A DNA stretch of 64,000 nucleotides, taken from assembly GCF_000146285.1 (NCBI RefSeq), contig NZ_GL385912.1, positions 909,271-973,270 of the forward strand, written 5' to 3'. Shown one piece after another: positions 44,054-54,011 of this stretch. The notes below the pieces were generated by a model. The model was not told the origin of the DNA and did not search any database. It was given only the letters and a program-made list of their open reading frames with translations. Source of the stretch: Mobiluncus curtisii subsp. curtisii ATCC 35241 (GTDB lineage: Bacteria > Actinomycetota > Actinomycetes > Actinomycetales > Actinomycetaceae). The translations under genes were made by a program, and so were the position numbers. Numbering within the stretch: the first letter of the stretch is position 1; every line of letters starts with the position of its first letter.

Positions 44054-47000
44054 TCAGCCGTTTTCTTGGGGCAGCTGGATTTTGGTGGCACGACCGCCGT
44101 GAATCCAATATCCGCGGGCAGGCGGAAAGGCAATGCCGTCTTGAGGGACGCTAACGCCAAAGATGGCGGCAGTGTCGGAGGCACTCAAACCTAGAGAGAG
44201 TCCCGCGGCGGGGGCTTTCACCGCCGCATTCAGCTCGGAGTCTGTCATCCAAGACAGTCCGTCGCGGGAAGTGGCAGCGCCGGAGGCAAAGACCAGGTGT
44301 CCCTGGCGACGTGCCGCGCGGATGATGTCTGCCATCGCTGTGGCAGCGTCCGTGTTCTGCGCGAATCCGGGCAGGTCGGCAATAAAGATAGCTAGACCGG
44401 GGAATCTCGGCGGGGACTTTTGCTCCGCGACGGAGAGCAGGTGGTGATAAAAGTCGCGGAAGTCTGAAAAGCCGCAGGCTACCGCGTCCCACATCGCCAG
44501 TCCTGCCAAGGTTTTCAACGCGGGCGAGCTTTCCTCACGGCTCTGTGCAGACAACAGCACCATCCCGGTGTCTGGGCTGGAGGTGCGCAGCGAACGAGCC
44601 AGCCAGCGCAGGACTGCCAAGCTCACCGCCCGATCGACTTCCCCGCTACCCCGCGCAATGAGGTACACTCCGCTGGTATTGGTGTTGATTTGTCGACCAC
44701 CGGGGGCGCTCAGTCCCAGCGCCATTTCTCCCGCAGGAGGTGTGGCGAGGGCGGTGGCAAACACCGGCACGGCTAACCGGGCAATCCGGTGGGCTGGAGT
44801 TTTTGCCAAGGCGCTCAAGCGTTCCAGGATACGTGTTTGGGCAGGCTCGGAGGGGTCGTTACCGAGGACAGCTACCTGAATAGCTCGCGGGTCATCGGCA
44901 ACCACGCCACTGCCGGGGATGGAACCGTTCAACTCGATTCGCATCCCAAATGCACCTCGCCAGGCCGCCGGGAGGTTCTCGACGCTGTCGGCACTGATGA
45001 CGAAGTGGATCCCGACGACCCTGCCGCCGGTGATGAGTTCCAGAAAACTGGCGGAGCTGGCTCCCGGCAAGGACTCCAGCACGGTTTCCAAACCGTCAAT
45101 CGCGACAATAATTCGCTCACCACGGTCCATTTCGTCGCCGTCAACAGCATCCGTGCCGAGGGGCATGCCAGGCTGCTTTGCAGGTCGTGTGCCACGCAGC
45201 ACAGCGCGCAGTTCAGGAAAATCACGGGTGGCGTTGCGCTGCGCCACTGCAGTGCGCCAACGCCACCTGCTGACCAGGTATTCCATCGTGTCGGCAATTG
45301 TCTCCGGCTCGTTGGCATGAGCTACCACTCCCACGTTTGCCCAGTTAGACAGCACATCGAGAGTCGAGTCGGCGCTGCAAACATAGAGAGCAACGGGGTT
45401 ACCTCCGGTGTTTAGACTATCGGCAGCAATAGCTCGCAACACTCCAGTGCGCCCACTACCGCGCGGACCTGCCACGAACAGGTTGCCCTCGTGGTCGGGA
45501 CTAAACCCAAAGGGGACGACTTCTTGACGCCCCAGGTCATCGCGCACTCCCAGGCGGAACTCCGCATCGCTGGATTGCCCCAAAGACGCCAGGTCATAGA
45601 CTTTCTCCAGCCCGGAAGTCCACCGCCGGACGGTAGATTTACCGCGATAAAACGACCCTGCCAGCACCGAAAGCGGGGTCAAAGCCGCCGAGTCCCCACT
45701 TGTGTCAGTCCGAGGAAAATTCCCCCTCACCAGAGCCGGGACTCGCCGCTGACTGCCCGCCGACAGCGCCGGGGGGAACTCCGTTCCGCCCAGGGGTGTG
45801 AAATTCACGGGAGCCAATTCGGGATCACTAAAATCCGTAACCATCAGGGAATTTAAGGTTTGAAAACTGGTCGCAACCCCGCCGACCAGCAGAATTCCGC
45901 GACCGGGATGTGAAAAAGCCGACCGCGAATCAATTTCGAGACTGCCACAGACCACCTCCAGGGCTGCACCTTCCAGATGCAGCACAACACGTGTCGGCAG
46001 ATATTTCAAGGCTTCACGGGGCAATTTTTCGGTATTCCCGATACTCACCACCAAATGCAACCCCAGGGAGCGGTACATATGCAGCCGTTCAACCAGCTGC
46101 GAGAGCTGCCGCGCGGTAAACGACTCCCCCACGGCGATGACGACAATTAAATCCGCCGGAGTACCCGATATTTTCGCCGCGCGCGCCCGCACCAAGCTGC
46201 CCGCCCCGGATTCCCTCAGCCAGTTTTCTCGCCGCTCAGTCTCCGCCTCCAGGTAGCGCAGCAACCGGGCAAACACAGCATTTCCCCGCCCCGACTCAAT
46301 GCCTAAACAGTGTGGAGTTTGCCCCAGTTCACCCCAGTTCGTAGCGCGGGAATCAAAAATTACCCAGCTCACATCCTCCGGACGCCGGGTCAGCGCCAAA
46401 CCCGCCAGGTAAGCAGCGATGGCATTGGTCCGGGCAGCCTGGTTTTCTCCCGCTACAACAGCGTTTTTACCGTCAGCCAAATCCAACAACACCGGACCGG
46501 CAGCACCGTAGCCTATCGCTGCCGTACAGCGACCCCCGTCTCCCGACTCACCAAAAACCGCCGTGCTTTCCTCAGCTGTCAGGGGATAAACATCGGTCAA
46601 CTGGGCGCTAATAGGCAAAGGCTCGGCGGTTTTGCCCGGTAGCTTCAGATTAGCCAGGAGCTCCGTAACTTTCCGCGCACCAGGGGTGGTCAGCAGCAAC
46701 GGTTCCACACTCAGTTGGGTCGGACGGGCTGACTGCAGTGGAATCCCGTTAGCGGCAGTGTGCCGTCCCGCCGGCGGGGTAGTTCCGGGAATGCGGGACA
46801 CACCGTCCTGCCAAGACCCGGTCGCCAGGTCCAGAACTTGCCGCACGGCACTCACTGCACTGCCGAGATTATCAACGGCGTTAACCAGCCAAATCCCTGG
46901 CTCCTCGGCAAAATCTTCCCATCGAGAGCCTGCCGGGACTTCTCCGTCGATTACCAGCAACAGGCGCTGACGCGAACCGCGCTGCCCCTTTTGACCGCTC

Positions 47001-48307
47001 CAGGCTTGCGCCAATCTCTCGGCGCTCGCTTCACTCAGGTCACAAACCGGCTCGACCGCTAAATCCTCGCGCACCGCGGCGCCGTGCGGCAGATAGTTAA
47101 CCCACGTCCACTGTGCAGGTTTCGTCCCGGCGACCACGATTTTTAAGTCGGCAGGGGAATAGCGCAAGGCAGCGCGAATCAGGAACTGATTCAGCGCCGG
47201 TCCACGCAAGTTCTCGGGACCTGTCATCGCCAGCGGACCGGAATCCGCCGGAACGAAGGCCACTTCCAGACCGGTATGCCCCTCGCCGATGGTAGCGGCA
47301 CCAATGGCGTTAATCCTGCGGTTAATCGCCGCGATTTGCCCCGAGGCTGCCTGCCCCATCTCCGCGTTAGACACCGAGTCCGGGACCGCGGCTCCGGCTG
47401 ACCGGTGGACGACCGCGGCGGCTTCTGACCCCGTACTCGATCCCGCAAGCGGTCCCCAGCCGCGAAACGGGGTCGCCGTCCCGTGGCTGCTCAGCGTAAT
47501 TTCTGGATAAACCTGGGTGAAACCGACCGGAATGCGCATTTGCACACTCGCGTGTCCCCACAGTCCAGGCAGCAGGGCGTGGTGGGGATCCGACAGGTCG
47601 GGAACACTGTCGCGTATCGCCACGTCACGGCGATGCAAAGCTGCCTGAATCTGGGGAGTGAGCGCAACCATGTCCCGCTCATAACGCACCCAAGCCGCCC
47701 GGTTTTGAGTCAACGCCCACCCGACTTCTGAGCCACCCGCAACTACTGCCAAACCCAGCAGGGCAAACGCGACGGCACTGGGGAAGATGACTGCCAGCAC
47801 CCCAAACAGCACCACCGGCACCACGGGTAAGGCAAGCGTCGCGGGATTTGCCAACCACAAGCGTGGTCGCGCCGGCATTTCTATGTTGATTCCCAGCGGT
47901 TCGGGGTCAGCAGCCGGTGGGGGTGAATACGCCAGCAGCGACTTCATACCCGCGGGAGCCGGCGGTAACTCGTCGCTCTCCCCCACCAGTGCCAAACCTG
48001 CCCCCGGCGGTATCGGCGCTTTTGCCAACGGCAAATCGCGCGGCAGCACGTAAGGTTTACCGACCTGCGCCGGATGTGTCCCGCCCGACTCACCGCGCGG
48101 GACTTGTGACCCCGACGTCTCGGCAACGACCGGCAGGGACCCGGTACCGCCCGGATCCAGCAGGGGCGCCAACGGCGTGACGCTGAGACGAGACGTCTGC
48201 CCGCCGCCTAAAGTGGTGACCACATCTGCCACTCGGGCACGGGCGTCTGCCTGCAGCAAGACTTCGGCAGGGCTGCCATCCACCAAGATTCGGACTGGTC
48301 GTCGCAT
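44054..48307 (-). CDS. FtsK/SpoIIIE-like EccC/EssC-type protein with degenerate ATPase modules
   Basis: A 1417-residue protein with the layout of a type VII secretion ATPase: an N-terminal FHA/ubiquitin-like region (1-115), two membrane segments (about 157-193), a basic region, then four P-loop-like modules. Module 1 has TGPENLRGPA (362-371), module 2 AGENQAART (619-627), module 3 AGPRGSGRT (946-954) with VAIDGLE (1068-1074), and module 4 ARGSGEVDR (1218-1226). Only module 3 resembles Walker A, with Arg in place of Lys. Canonical EccC has a working first ATPase; here the matching module 2 has lost both Walker motifs. The C-terminus FPPARGYWIHGGRATKIQLP is typical. ATG overlaps the FHA gene stop by 1 nt. 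No WXG100 substrate gene is in the window. It may be a scaffold or a divergent motor. Confidence 0.8.
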   Translation of the reverse strand: MRRPVRILVDGSPAEVLLQADARARVADVVTTLGGGQTSRLSVTPLAPLLDPGGTGSLPVVAETSGSQVPRGESGGTHPAQVGKPYVLPRDLPLAKAPIPPGAGLALVGESDELPPAPAGMKSLLAYSPPPAADPEPLGINIEMPARPRLWLANPATLALPVVPVVLFGVLAVIFPSAVAFALLGLAVVAGGSEVGWALTQNRAAWVRYERDMVALTPQIQAALHRRDVAIRDSVPDLSDPHHALLPGLWGHASVQMRIPVGFTQVYPEITLSSHGTATPFRGWGPLAGSSTGSEAAAVVHRSAGAAVPDSVSNAEMGQAASGQIAAINRRINAIGAATIGEGHTGLEVAFVPADSGPLAMTGPENLRGPALNQFLIRAALRYSPADLKIVVAGTKPAQWTWVNYLPHGAAVREDLAVEPVCDLSEASAERLAQAWSGQKGQRGSRQRLLLVIDGEVPAGSRWEDFAEEPGIWLVNAVDNLGSAVSAVRQVLDLATGSWQDGVSRIPGTTPPAGRHTAANGIPLQSARPTQLSVEPLLLTTPGARKVTELLANLKLPGKTAEPLPISAQLTDVYPLTAEESTAVFGESGDGGRCTAAIGYGAAGPVLLDLADGKNAVVAGENQAARTNAIAAYLAGLALTRRPEDVSWVIFDSRATNWGELGQTPHCLGIESGRGNAVFARLLRYLEAETERRENWLRESGAGSLVRARAAKISGTPADLIVVIAVGESFTARQLSQLVERLHMYRSLGLHLVVSIGNTEKLPREALKYLPTRVVLHLEGAALEVVCGSLEIDSRSAFSHPGRGILLVGGVATSFQTLNSLMVTDFSDPELAPVNFTPLGGTEFPPALSAGSQRRVPALVRGNFPRTDTSGDSAALTPLSVLAGSFYRGKSTVRRWTSGLEKVYDLASLGQSSDAEFRLGVRDDLGRQEVVPFGFSPDHEGNLFVAGPRGSGRTGVLRAIAADSLNTGGNPVALYVCSADSTLDVLSNWANVGVVAHANEPETIADTMEYLVSRWRWRTAVAQRNATRDFPELRAVLRGTRPAKQPGMPLGTDAVDGDEMDRGERIIVAIDGLETVLESLPGASSASFLELITGGRVVGIHFVISADSVENLPAAWRGAFGMRIELNGSIPGSGVVADDPRAIQVAVLGNDPSEPAQTRILERLSALAKTPAHRIARLAVPVFATALATPPAGEMALGLSAPGGRQINTNTSGVYLIARGSGEVDRAVSLAVLRWLARSLRTSSPDTGMVLLSAQSREESSPALKTLAGLAMWDAVACGFSDFRDFYHHLLSVAEQKSPPRFPGLAIFIADLPGFAQNTDAATAMADIIRAARRQGHLVFASGAATSRDGLSWMTDSELNAAVKAPAAGLSLGLSASDTAAIFGVSVPQDGIAFPPARGYWIHGGRATKIQLPQENG

Positions 48308-48768
48308 CAGGCTGCAAACCTCAACAGGTAGTTTGGCGCCAGTTCCAGCACGTCACCGGGCTGAATGTTGTACCGCTTGTGCGGCTGTAAATCCACAATC
48401 TGACCCGTCGCCCGGCACAAGCGGGTGCCGTTATCAGACCCCAGGTCCTCCACGGTGACTTCCCACCCCTCGGTACAGATTCGGGCGTGAGTGCGGGAAA
48501 TTTCGAGAATTTCCGGCGGGGTCGTCAGGGAAAATACCCCTTCGCGCCCGTGTGTCTCCGGGGCGCGACCGACCACTAATTCGCCTGTCAGCTCGACAGT
48601 CTGTTGGTCGGTGGAACGCACCCAGCCCAGTTTCGGGGATGCCACTTGCATCGGCGCGTCCAGGACACCACCGCACACTCGACAGCGGGGAAAATCCAGC
48701 GGGTTATGGTGACCCAGCGGACAAATCCGCACGGTAAACGGGGTACCTCCATCAGCACAGTGTTTCAT
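48307..48768 (-). CDS. FHA-domain protein with N-terminal zinc ribbon
   Basis: A 153-residue cytoplasmic protein. The first 40 residues carry CPLGHHN and CRVCGG, a likely zinc ribbon. Residues about 55-150 are a forkhead-associated domain with VVGRAPE, EISRTHARI (phosphothreonine-binding Ser/Arg/His) and DLGSDNGT. It should read Thr phosphorylation by a Ser/Thr kinase that is not in the window. The start overlaps the PP2C stop (ATGA) and the stop overlaps the FtsK-like start (TGATG), so the three proteins are translationally coupled. Confidence 0.92.
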   Translation of the reverse strand: MKHCADGGTPFTVRICPLGHHNPLDFPRCRVCGGVLDAPMQVASPKLGWVRSTDQQTVELTGELVVGRAPETHGREGVFSLTTPPEILEISRTHARICTEGWEVTVEDLGSDNGTRLCRATGQIVDLQPHKRYNIQPGDVLELAPNYLLRFAA

Positions 48769-49700
48769 CGTGCCCCCTCACTGCCCGGAGGAGGAGGCGG
48801 GGGTGGCAAAAGGGAGTTTGGGGGCGCGGGCGACTCGGAGAGCGCAGGATCAGCCGGTTCCGTGGGGGCGAGTGCGGATTCCGGGGCGGTCACGTCGAGC
48901 ACAATCGCGGTCACATTATCGTGCCCGCCCGCCTGTAAAGCCAGATTCACCAGTGCGTTCACTGCCGTTTCGGGGGTGGGGTTGTCGCCCAGCGCCCGCC
49001 CGATGGCACCGTCATCAATCATGGAATGCAGCCCGTCGGAGCACACCAGGAAACGCCGGGGCGACGCTACCGGATAAGTCCAGGTATCAATCTGGGGTAA
49101 CCCGGCTTGACCAGCGCCAATAGCGCGGGTGATGACGGAGCGGGTCGGCCAGACTCGGGCTTCTTCCACGGTCAGCATTCCCGCCTCGACCATCTCGGCG
49201 ACTTGGGAATGATCCCGCGTCAGCCGGGTCAACAACCCCTCTCTCAACACGTAAGTTCGCGAGTCCCCCACATTGAGAACCAGGAACTGCGCCGGTTCTG
49301 ACCCGTCCGTAGCGGGGGCTGACGCTGACCCGTCAGCCGCGGACTCCCCTAGTGGACCGAGCACCACCAGACCGGTGAGCGTGGTTCCCGGCGGCGAAAT
49401 CGTGTAGTTAATGTTGGCTTCAACCAGCCCCATGACTTCCTCACAGGCTGCCTCCAGAGATTCCCGCACTACCCGCAGATTAACGTCCGTGCCGGTCAGA
49501 GGCTGAATGTGCCCCAGCAGCGTGGCAGAGGCTTGTTTCCCCCCGGCATGACCGCCCATCCCGTCTGCAACTAAAAAGAACGGTGGAGCCGCCAGGAAAG
49601 AGTCCTGGTTTTCAGCCCGTTTCAAGCCGATGTCGGTGGCGGCAGCCCAGCGCAGCGTCTCCCCGTGGGCGAGTGTCCAGGTACCGGTTTCAATCTCCAT
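48765..49700 (-). CDS. PP2C-family serine/threonine phosphatase
   Basis: A Mg/Mn-dependent phosphatase that reverses Ser/Thr phosphorylation. The 311-residue protein has RWAAATDIGLKRAENQDSF (motif 1), FFLVADGMGGHAGGKQAS (metal-binding Asp), LTRDHSQVAEMVEAG, FLVCSDGLHSMIDDGAIG and GGHDNVTAIVLD. There is no membrane segment. A short Ala/Ser/Asp/Gly-rich insert (about residues 116-132) and a Pro-rich C-terminal tail are additions. GAAGGA lies upstream of the ATG. First gene of the PP2C-FHA-FtsK-like trio. Confidence 0.94.
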   Translation of the reverse strand: MEIETGTWTLAHGETLRWAAATDIGLKRAENQDSFLAAPPFFLVADGMGGHAGGKQASATLLGHIQPLTGTDVNLRVVRESLEAACEEVMGLVEANINYTISPPGTTLTGLVVLGPLGESAADGSASAPATDGSEPAQFLVLNVGDSRTYVLREGLLTRLTRDHSQVAEMVEAGMLTVEEARVWPTRSVITRAIGAGQAGLPQIDTWTYPVASPRRFLVCSDGLHSMIDDGAIGRALGDNPTPETAVNALVNLALQAGGHDNVTAIVLDVTAPESALAPTEPADPALSESPAPPNSLLPPPPPPPGSEGAR

Positions 49701-49747
49701 CGGTTTCGTCCTTCGCTCTCTCCTGATAGCTTCATTGCCGCTGCTAA

Positions 49748-50815
49748 CTAAAGTCTAGCGAACCTGGCGGCTACCTGTTCAACTCGATTCCGCCACCACT
49801 GCTGCACTTCCGGGCTGACAGGTGGCAGATTTCCTTTCAGTTCCAGGGTTTCCACCGGATACAGGAATCCGTTTTCGATACGGGGATCCGCGGTGAGGAT
49901 ACTATCTGTGCACAAGCGGAGTGTTCCAAGTCCACAGGCGGCTTTCGTTTGTAGCTGGGTCGCGAGAGCCAGTCCGGCACTCAAGCCCACCCCGGTATCT
50001 AAAGCAGAGGACACCACCAAAAGGGGCGCGCTTGTGCCACCCGGAGCAGCTGCCCGCAGCCCATCTGCCACCAGAGCCGCGGCACGCGCCGGTCCCCCCA
50101 GGGGCATTGCTTTGATGACAGCAGCGGCCAGCCCACTGGCGAGGACCTCGGTGAGCTGCCCGCCCAGGCGAATAGTTTCGTCTGCTGCCACCGGAATCCC
50201 CGTCGCCCGCTGCAGTTCGACCAGTTCAGCCAGAGTCTGACAGGGCTGTTCGGCATACTGCAGACCGCCCGGACCGGCGGCTTCACCCAACCGCGGCAGC
50301 GCGGCTGTTGCCTCAGCCAGGCTCCACGCCGCGTTCGCATCTACCCGAATTTGCCCGGTCGCCCCCAACGCCGCACGCACGGCGCGAATCCGCGCAATAT
50401 CGTCCTCCAGGCTGCTGCGCGGGTCGGCGACCTTCACTTTTGCTGTGCTACAGCCGGACTCCCGGACCAGCCGCGCCGCGGTGTCCGGGTCCACCACCGG
50501 CACCGTGACATTGAGGGGAACCGGAGAGAGGGGTGCGGGAAGTCCCCGTGCCGCTACCGCAAATGCTCCCGCGAACCAGGTGGCAGCGACTGGCGGAGGA
50601 TAGTTCCGGAAGGGCGCCGCCTCAGCCAGACCGGCACTGCCTTGTAAAATCAGCCCTTCTCGCACGATGATATTGCGAAACTTGACGCGCATCGGCACGG
50701 CAAACACCCATGCCCGCTCGATTCCCTGCGCCGTAAACAGCTCGGCACCGTCCGGACCGGGTTCAAAAGGGGACAGGCGGGCGGAACTGCCAGAATCTTC
50801 AACGTGGCTGGTCAC
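49748..50815 (-). CDS. menC: o-Succinylbenzoate synthase
   Basis: Enolase-superfamily dehydratase that makes o-succinylbenzoate in menaquinone synthesis. The 355-residue product has [20 protein letters not shown] near the N-terminus, TAKVKVADP with the catalytic Lys pair (KVKVA), the metal ligands in [14 protein letters not shown] and [10 protein letters not shown], and a second catalytic Lys in [14 protein letters not shown] at 50815 overlaps the upstream stop by 4 nt (GTGA); the longer frame lies inside the neighbouring gene. Confidence 0.92.
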   Translation of the reverse strand: MTSHVEDSGSSARLSPFEPGPDGAELFTAQGIERAWVFAVPMRVKFRNIIVREGLILQGSAGLAEAAPFRNYPPPVAATWFAGAFAVAARGLPAPLSPVPLNVTVPVVDPDTAARLVRESGCSTAKVKVADPRSSLEDDIARIRAVRAALGATGQIRVDANAAWSLAEATAALPRLGEAAGPGGLQYAEQPCQTLAELVELQRATGIPVAADETIRLGGQLTEVLASGLAAAVIKAMPLGGPARAAALVADGLRAAAPGGTSAPLLVVSSALDTGVGLSAGLALATQLQTKAACGLGTLRLCTDSILTADPRIENGFLYPVETLELKGNLPPVSPEVQQWWRNRVEQVAARFARL

Positions 50816-51717
50816 GACGACACCAATGCACCGGTCGCCCTCCCGGACTCCGGTAGGGTCAGCGAGGCGGCGACTTTTGCTCCCACGTCTGCCAGCGGTC
50901 CGAAATCCGAGCCAGCTGCCTGAAAAGCCAACACCCACAGGGTGTCCCCGATAGCCGCCGCCCAGCGCTGCTGTACTCCCCGACCGTCGGGCAAGCACGA
51001 ATCAGCCCAAATGGCAGGGCTTTCTGCCAACTGCGAAGTTCCAACTTCCCGCGGCTGCCAACCGGCAGGAACTGCCAGGCGGCGCAGCCAATTCACGCTA
51101 TTCTCTGGATTTGCCAAGGGCGCGGACATCAGCAGAATCCGTGAATGCGGCGCAAAATCATGGGGGGTATCCAACGCAAAACGGCTTTGCAGTTTCAGTC
51201 CGGAGACGCGCGCGGGCGCGCTTGGTTCCAGGTTCAACACCCAGGTTTCGGGGTAAGCCAGGGAAACCCCGTCAATCATTTGGGTGTCGAAATAATCAAA
51301 CCCACGCCGGTTGACTGCCCGTTCCCGGCGCTGCTGCGCGGAGCGGGTGCGTTCCAGTGCCCCCAAAGCTCCATAGAGACGTTCCTCTTTCATCCACCGC
51401 GGCTGCAACAGACTCGGCACCGGGGCGGGAACCAACGCCCAAAACGCCACGCCCAGACCTATCAGCGCCAGCAAAGCCGCCAGGGGGATGCCCCACACTC
51501 GCCAAAATGACAGCCCGGTTGCATAGGTCACGCAGGCCTCGAAAAATGTCACCCCCAGGCACAGGATGGTCAGACCCGGAATCATGATGGTGACGATGCG
51601 GTTACCCAAATCAGTCTTTCCGAATCCGTCCCGCAGGAATTTGGCGTAGGGCGTCGCCCAGGTCATGACTACCAGCGCGATTCCCACCAGCGTGGCAACC
51701 AGGAACGTGAAATCCAC
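50812..51717 (-). CDS. Membrane protein of unknown function, between menB and menC
   Basis: I do not recognise this 301-residue protein. It has three membrane segments (about 4-22, 45-65, 75-95) and then a soluble domain of about 200 residues with no catalytic motif I can name. The domain includes [20 protein letters not shown] and [20 protein letters not shown], and may be a lipid- or peptide-binding module. GTG at 51717 follows AAGGTC. It overlaps menC by 4 nt, so it is co-translated with it, which hints at a link to menaquinone or membrane metabolism but does not prove one. Confidence 0.85.
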   Translation of the reverse strand: MDFTFLVATLVGIALVVMTWATPYAKFLRDGFGKTDLGNRIVTIMIPGLTILCLGVTFFEACVTYATGLSFWRVWGIPLAALLALIGLGVAFWALVPAPVPSLLQPRWMKEERLYGALGALERTRSAQQRRERAVNRRGFDYFDTQMIDGVSLAYPETWVLNLEPSAPARVSGLKLQSRFALDTPHDFAPHSRILLMSAPLANPENSVNWLRRLAVPAGWQPREVGTSQLAESPAIWADSCLPDGRGVQQRWAAAIGDTLWVLAFQAAGSDFGPLADVGAKVAASLTLPESGRATGALVSS

Positions 51718-51767
51718 TCTGACCTTCTTTCGGGGTTACATTTCGGGTTTGGTGCTACCGCATCCTC

Positions 51768-52820
51768 TTAGTAATAATACGGAAACTCGTCCCAGTTCGG
51801 GGCGCGCTTTTCGAGGAAAGCGTCGCGCCCCTCGCGGGCCTCCGCGGTCCCATATGCCAGCCGGGTTGCTTCCCCGGCAAACATTTGCATCCCGACCAGG
51901 CCGTCATCCACCGCGTTGAAAGCATATTTCAACATGCGAATCGCCTGCGGGGATTTCCCGGCAATGGTCAGTGCCCAGTCCCAGCCGACGCGTTCCAGGT
52001 CCTCGTGCACCACCGCGCGGTTCACCACCCCCCAAGCCTCGGCTTGCGCGGCGGAATAGGTCTCAGCCAGGAAGAATATCTCGCGGGCTTTCTTATCTCC
52101 GACTTGCCGAGCCAGCAGCCCCGAACCGTATCCGGCGTCGAAGGACCCGACGTTGGCATCGACCTGTTTGAACTGGGCATGTTCCCGGCTGGCGAGTGCC
52201 AAATCACACACCATCACCAGCGAGTGTCCCCCACCGGCAGCCCACCCGTTGACCAGCGCAATGACCGGTTTCGGGGTGGCACGAATGAGGCGCTGCACCT
52301 CCAGGATATGCAGTCGCCCGTAGCGTCCAGCCGCGTCTCTCGGGTCGGGGAGGTCCGCAGTTTCAGGAGTTTCCGGGTGTTTCAGGTCAGCAGTCCGGTC
52401 GGCAAGGTTTTGGGGTTCACCAGGGCGTTCGGTCGGGTTTGCCGCGCCCTGTGGCGGTTGCAACGACTCGCTGCGCGGTACGGTCACGTGATACTGGTAA
52501 CCGTCAGCGCCGCGCACCCGCTGATCCCCGCCACTGCAAAACGCATAGCCGCCGTCACGCGCCGGCCCGTTGCCAGTCAGCAAAATCGCTGCCACGCTGG
52601 CAGTCATGCGGGCGTGATCCAGGCAGCGATACAGCTGGTCGACAGTTTGGGGACGAAAGGCGTTGCGCACTTCGGGGCGATTGAACGCGATGCGCACCAC
52701 CGGCGCCGGGCTGCCGTCTGCCAGCACGCCCCGGTGATAGGTCACATCGCTGAGCCCCTCCAGGTCGACTGCCCGCCACCGTTTTGCCTCAAAAATATCT
52801 GCCACCGCATTATCTTCCAC
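51768..52820 (-). CDS. menB: 1,4-Dihydroxy-2-naphthoyl-CoA synthase
   Basis: Crotonase-family enzyme that cyclises succinylbenzoyl-CoA in menaquinone synthesis. The 350-residue product has IAFNRPEVRNAFRPQTVDQL, the oxyanion-hole segment YAFCSGGDQRVRG, LVNGWAAGGGHSLVMVCDLA, FKQVDANVGSFDAGYGSGLL and the typical PNWDEFPYYY end. An insertion rich in Pro, Glu, Asp and Ala lies at about residues 113-163 and accounts for the extra length. GTG at 52820 lies 6 nt after a TAGAAT box with no ribosome site. Confidence 0.95.
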   Translation of the reverse strand: MEDNAVADIFEAKRWRAVDLEGLSDVTYHRGVLADGSPAPVVRIAFNRPEVRNAFRPQTVDQLYRCLDHARMTASVAAILLTGNGPARDGGYAFCSGGDQRVRGADGYQYHVTVPRSESLQPPQGAANPTERPGEPQNLADRTADLKHPETPETADLPDPRDAAGRYGRLHILEVQRLIRATPKPVIALVNGWAAGGGHSLVMVCDLALASREHAQFKQVDANVGSFDAGYGSGLLARQVGDKKAREIFFLAETYSAAQAEAWGVVNRAVVHEDLERVGWDWALTIAGKSPQAIRMLKYAFNAVDDGLVGMQMFAGEATRLAYGTAEAREGRDAFLEKRAPNWDEFPYYY

Positions 52821-52826
52821 GCTTAG

Positions 52827-52832
52827 ATTCTA
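52827..52832 (-). promoter_or_regulatory. -10 box for leaderless menB transcript
   Basis: TAGAAT on the minus strand, 6 nt before the GTG start of menB; no ribosome-binding site between. Confidence 0.5.
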
Positions 52833-52864
52833 ACTGTTCACCAGCGTGTTACGGTCGGCTGGGG

Positions 52865-53986
52865 TTATTGGAAACTGAAGTTCGGATTGGGCAGCAGCTC
52901 AATCCAGGTGGTACCCCGGTTGAGCAGGACGGGCTCGCCGGCAGAGTCCGTCAACTGCAGTGGCGAGCCTTCGGAGTCTTTGGACCAAGTCACTTTGGCG
53001 ACTGACCCGCCACTGGCGACGTAGGCGGTTCCGCTGCCGGTCAGCACCGTTTCTGGGACTGTAGCCCCCGCAGCGTCTTTCGCACCAGTGTCGATGATGC
53101 TGGTCAGCACCACCACCACGTTATCGGTCTGCAACGGCGCTCCTGACCGAGCGCTCGCCGCTGTTCCCCCGTCAACCCGCTGCCAGCGAGAACCGGTCCA
53201 GTTGTAGCTTGCGACCAGGGACGGGAAATGCGCCACGAGGGTGTTCGCGGGGTTTCCGGACGAGACCGCGGTGGGCTGCTCCCCCTGGTCGGGGTTGGCG
53301 AAATCAAAAATTTGGGGAGCGTCAGGCTCCATAGTGTGTTCTTTGCCGACCTTTTCGTAAAGTTTAGGAATCGATAGATAGAGGTTGTGGGGCATGGCAC
53401 GGAACTTCACCCGATACAGCGCCCCCCGCGCCTGATCTTCGTTGAAGCCGCGCAGTCCCGACGCGGAAACCTGAGATTCAAAGGCGGGGACACCCCCTGA
53501 ATAGACCAGCATCCCACCGAATGGCGCGGCGATGCCCGGATCCATCGGACGCACGGAACGCACCGGACCGATTTCCTCGGGAGTATGCGCATGGAACACC
53601 GCGTTATACCGGGTCATCCCGCCTTCAACCTGTTCTTCGAACACGATGTCGGCGTCTTCCAGCCCGGATTGCGGACGCGCCGCCACGGTGTTTTCCACTT
53701 TCACCGCTACCACGGGGTGCGGAGTCGAGTCTTCACGAGGGAGACCGGTCAAGGGCCAAGTGGCGGGTTCCTCGGGCTGGGCGGTGGGGGTGGGAGTTTT
53801 TTTCCCAGGTGCCGGATTTACACATGCCGTCAGTCCCAGCATTCCCAGCATTGTCCAGAAAGCCACCAGAACCGCTAGAATCTTATTGAAACCGGCTGTA
53901 TGACGGGTTCCAGGCGCGTTGCGACGCTCGGCGTAAACGACTCTGTTTGCCACATTTTCCGCGGTGTTATCCCAGGTTACAGCCAT
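52865..53986 (-). CDS. DUF3048-domain lipoprotein (YerB-like)
   Basis: A 373-residue exported protein. A basic N-terminal stretch is followed by a hydrophobic segment (about 35-52) ending in the lipobox LTAC, so it is probably a lipoprotein. The mature part is the DUF3048 domain: RPQSGLEDADIVFEEQVEGG, RYNAVFHAH, IGPVRSVRPMD, VYSGGVPAFE and the C-terminal LNRGTTWIELLP. Family members such as YerB have no established function. The ATG at 53986 has no ribosome site but a TAAAGT box lies 6 nt before it. It is divergent from menE, with only 25 bp between the starts. Confidence 0.88.
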   Translation of the reverse strand: MAVTWDNTAENVANRVVYAERRNAPGTRHTAGFNKILAVLVAFWTMLGMLGLTACVNPAPGKKTPTPTAQPEEPATWPLTGLPREDSTPHPVVAVKVENTVAARPQSGLEDADIVFEEQVEGGMTRYNAVFHAHTPEEIGPVRSVRPMDPGIAAPFGGMLVYSGGVPAFESQVSASGLRGFNEDQARGALYRVKFRAMPHNLYLSIPKLYEKVGKEHTMEPDAPQIFDFANPDQGEQPTAVSSGNPANTLVAHFPSLVASYNWTGSRWQRVDGGTAASARSGAPLQTDNVVVVLTSIIDTGAKDAAGATVPETVLTGSGTAYVASGGSVAKVTWSKDSEGSPLQLTDSAGEPVLLNRGTTWIELLPNPNFSFQ

Positions 53987-53992
53987 AAATGA

Positions 53993-53998
53993 ACTTTA
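53993..53998 (-). promoter_or_regulatory. -10 box for leaderless DUF3048 transcript
   Basis: TAAAGT on the minus strand, 6 nt before the ATG at 53986, within the 25-bp gap to menE. Confidence 0.4.
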
Positions 53999-54011
53999 GC
54001 GTTAAGGCAGG

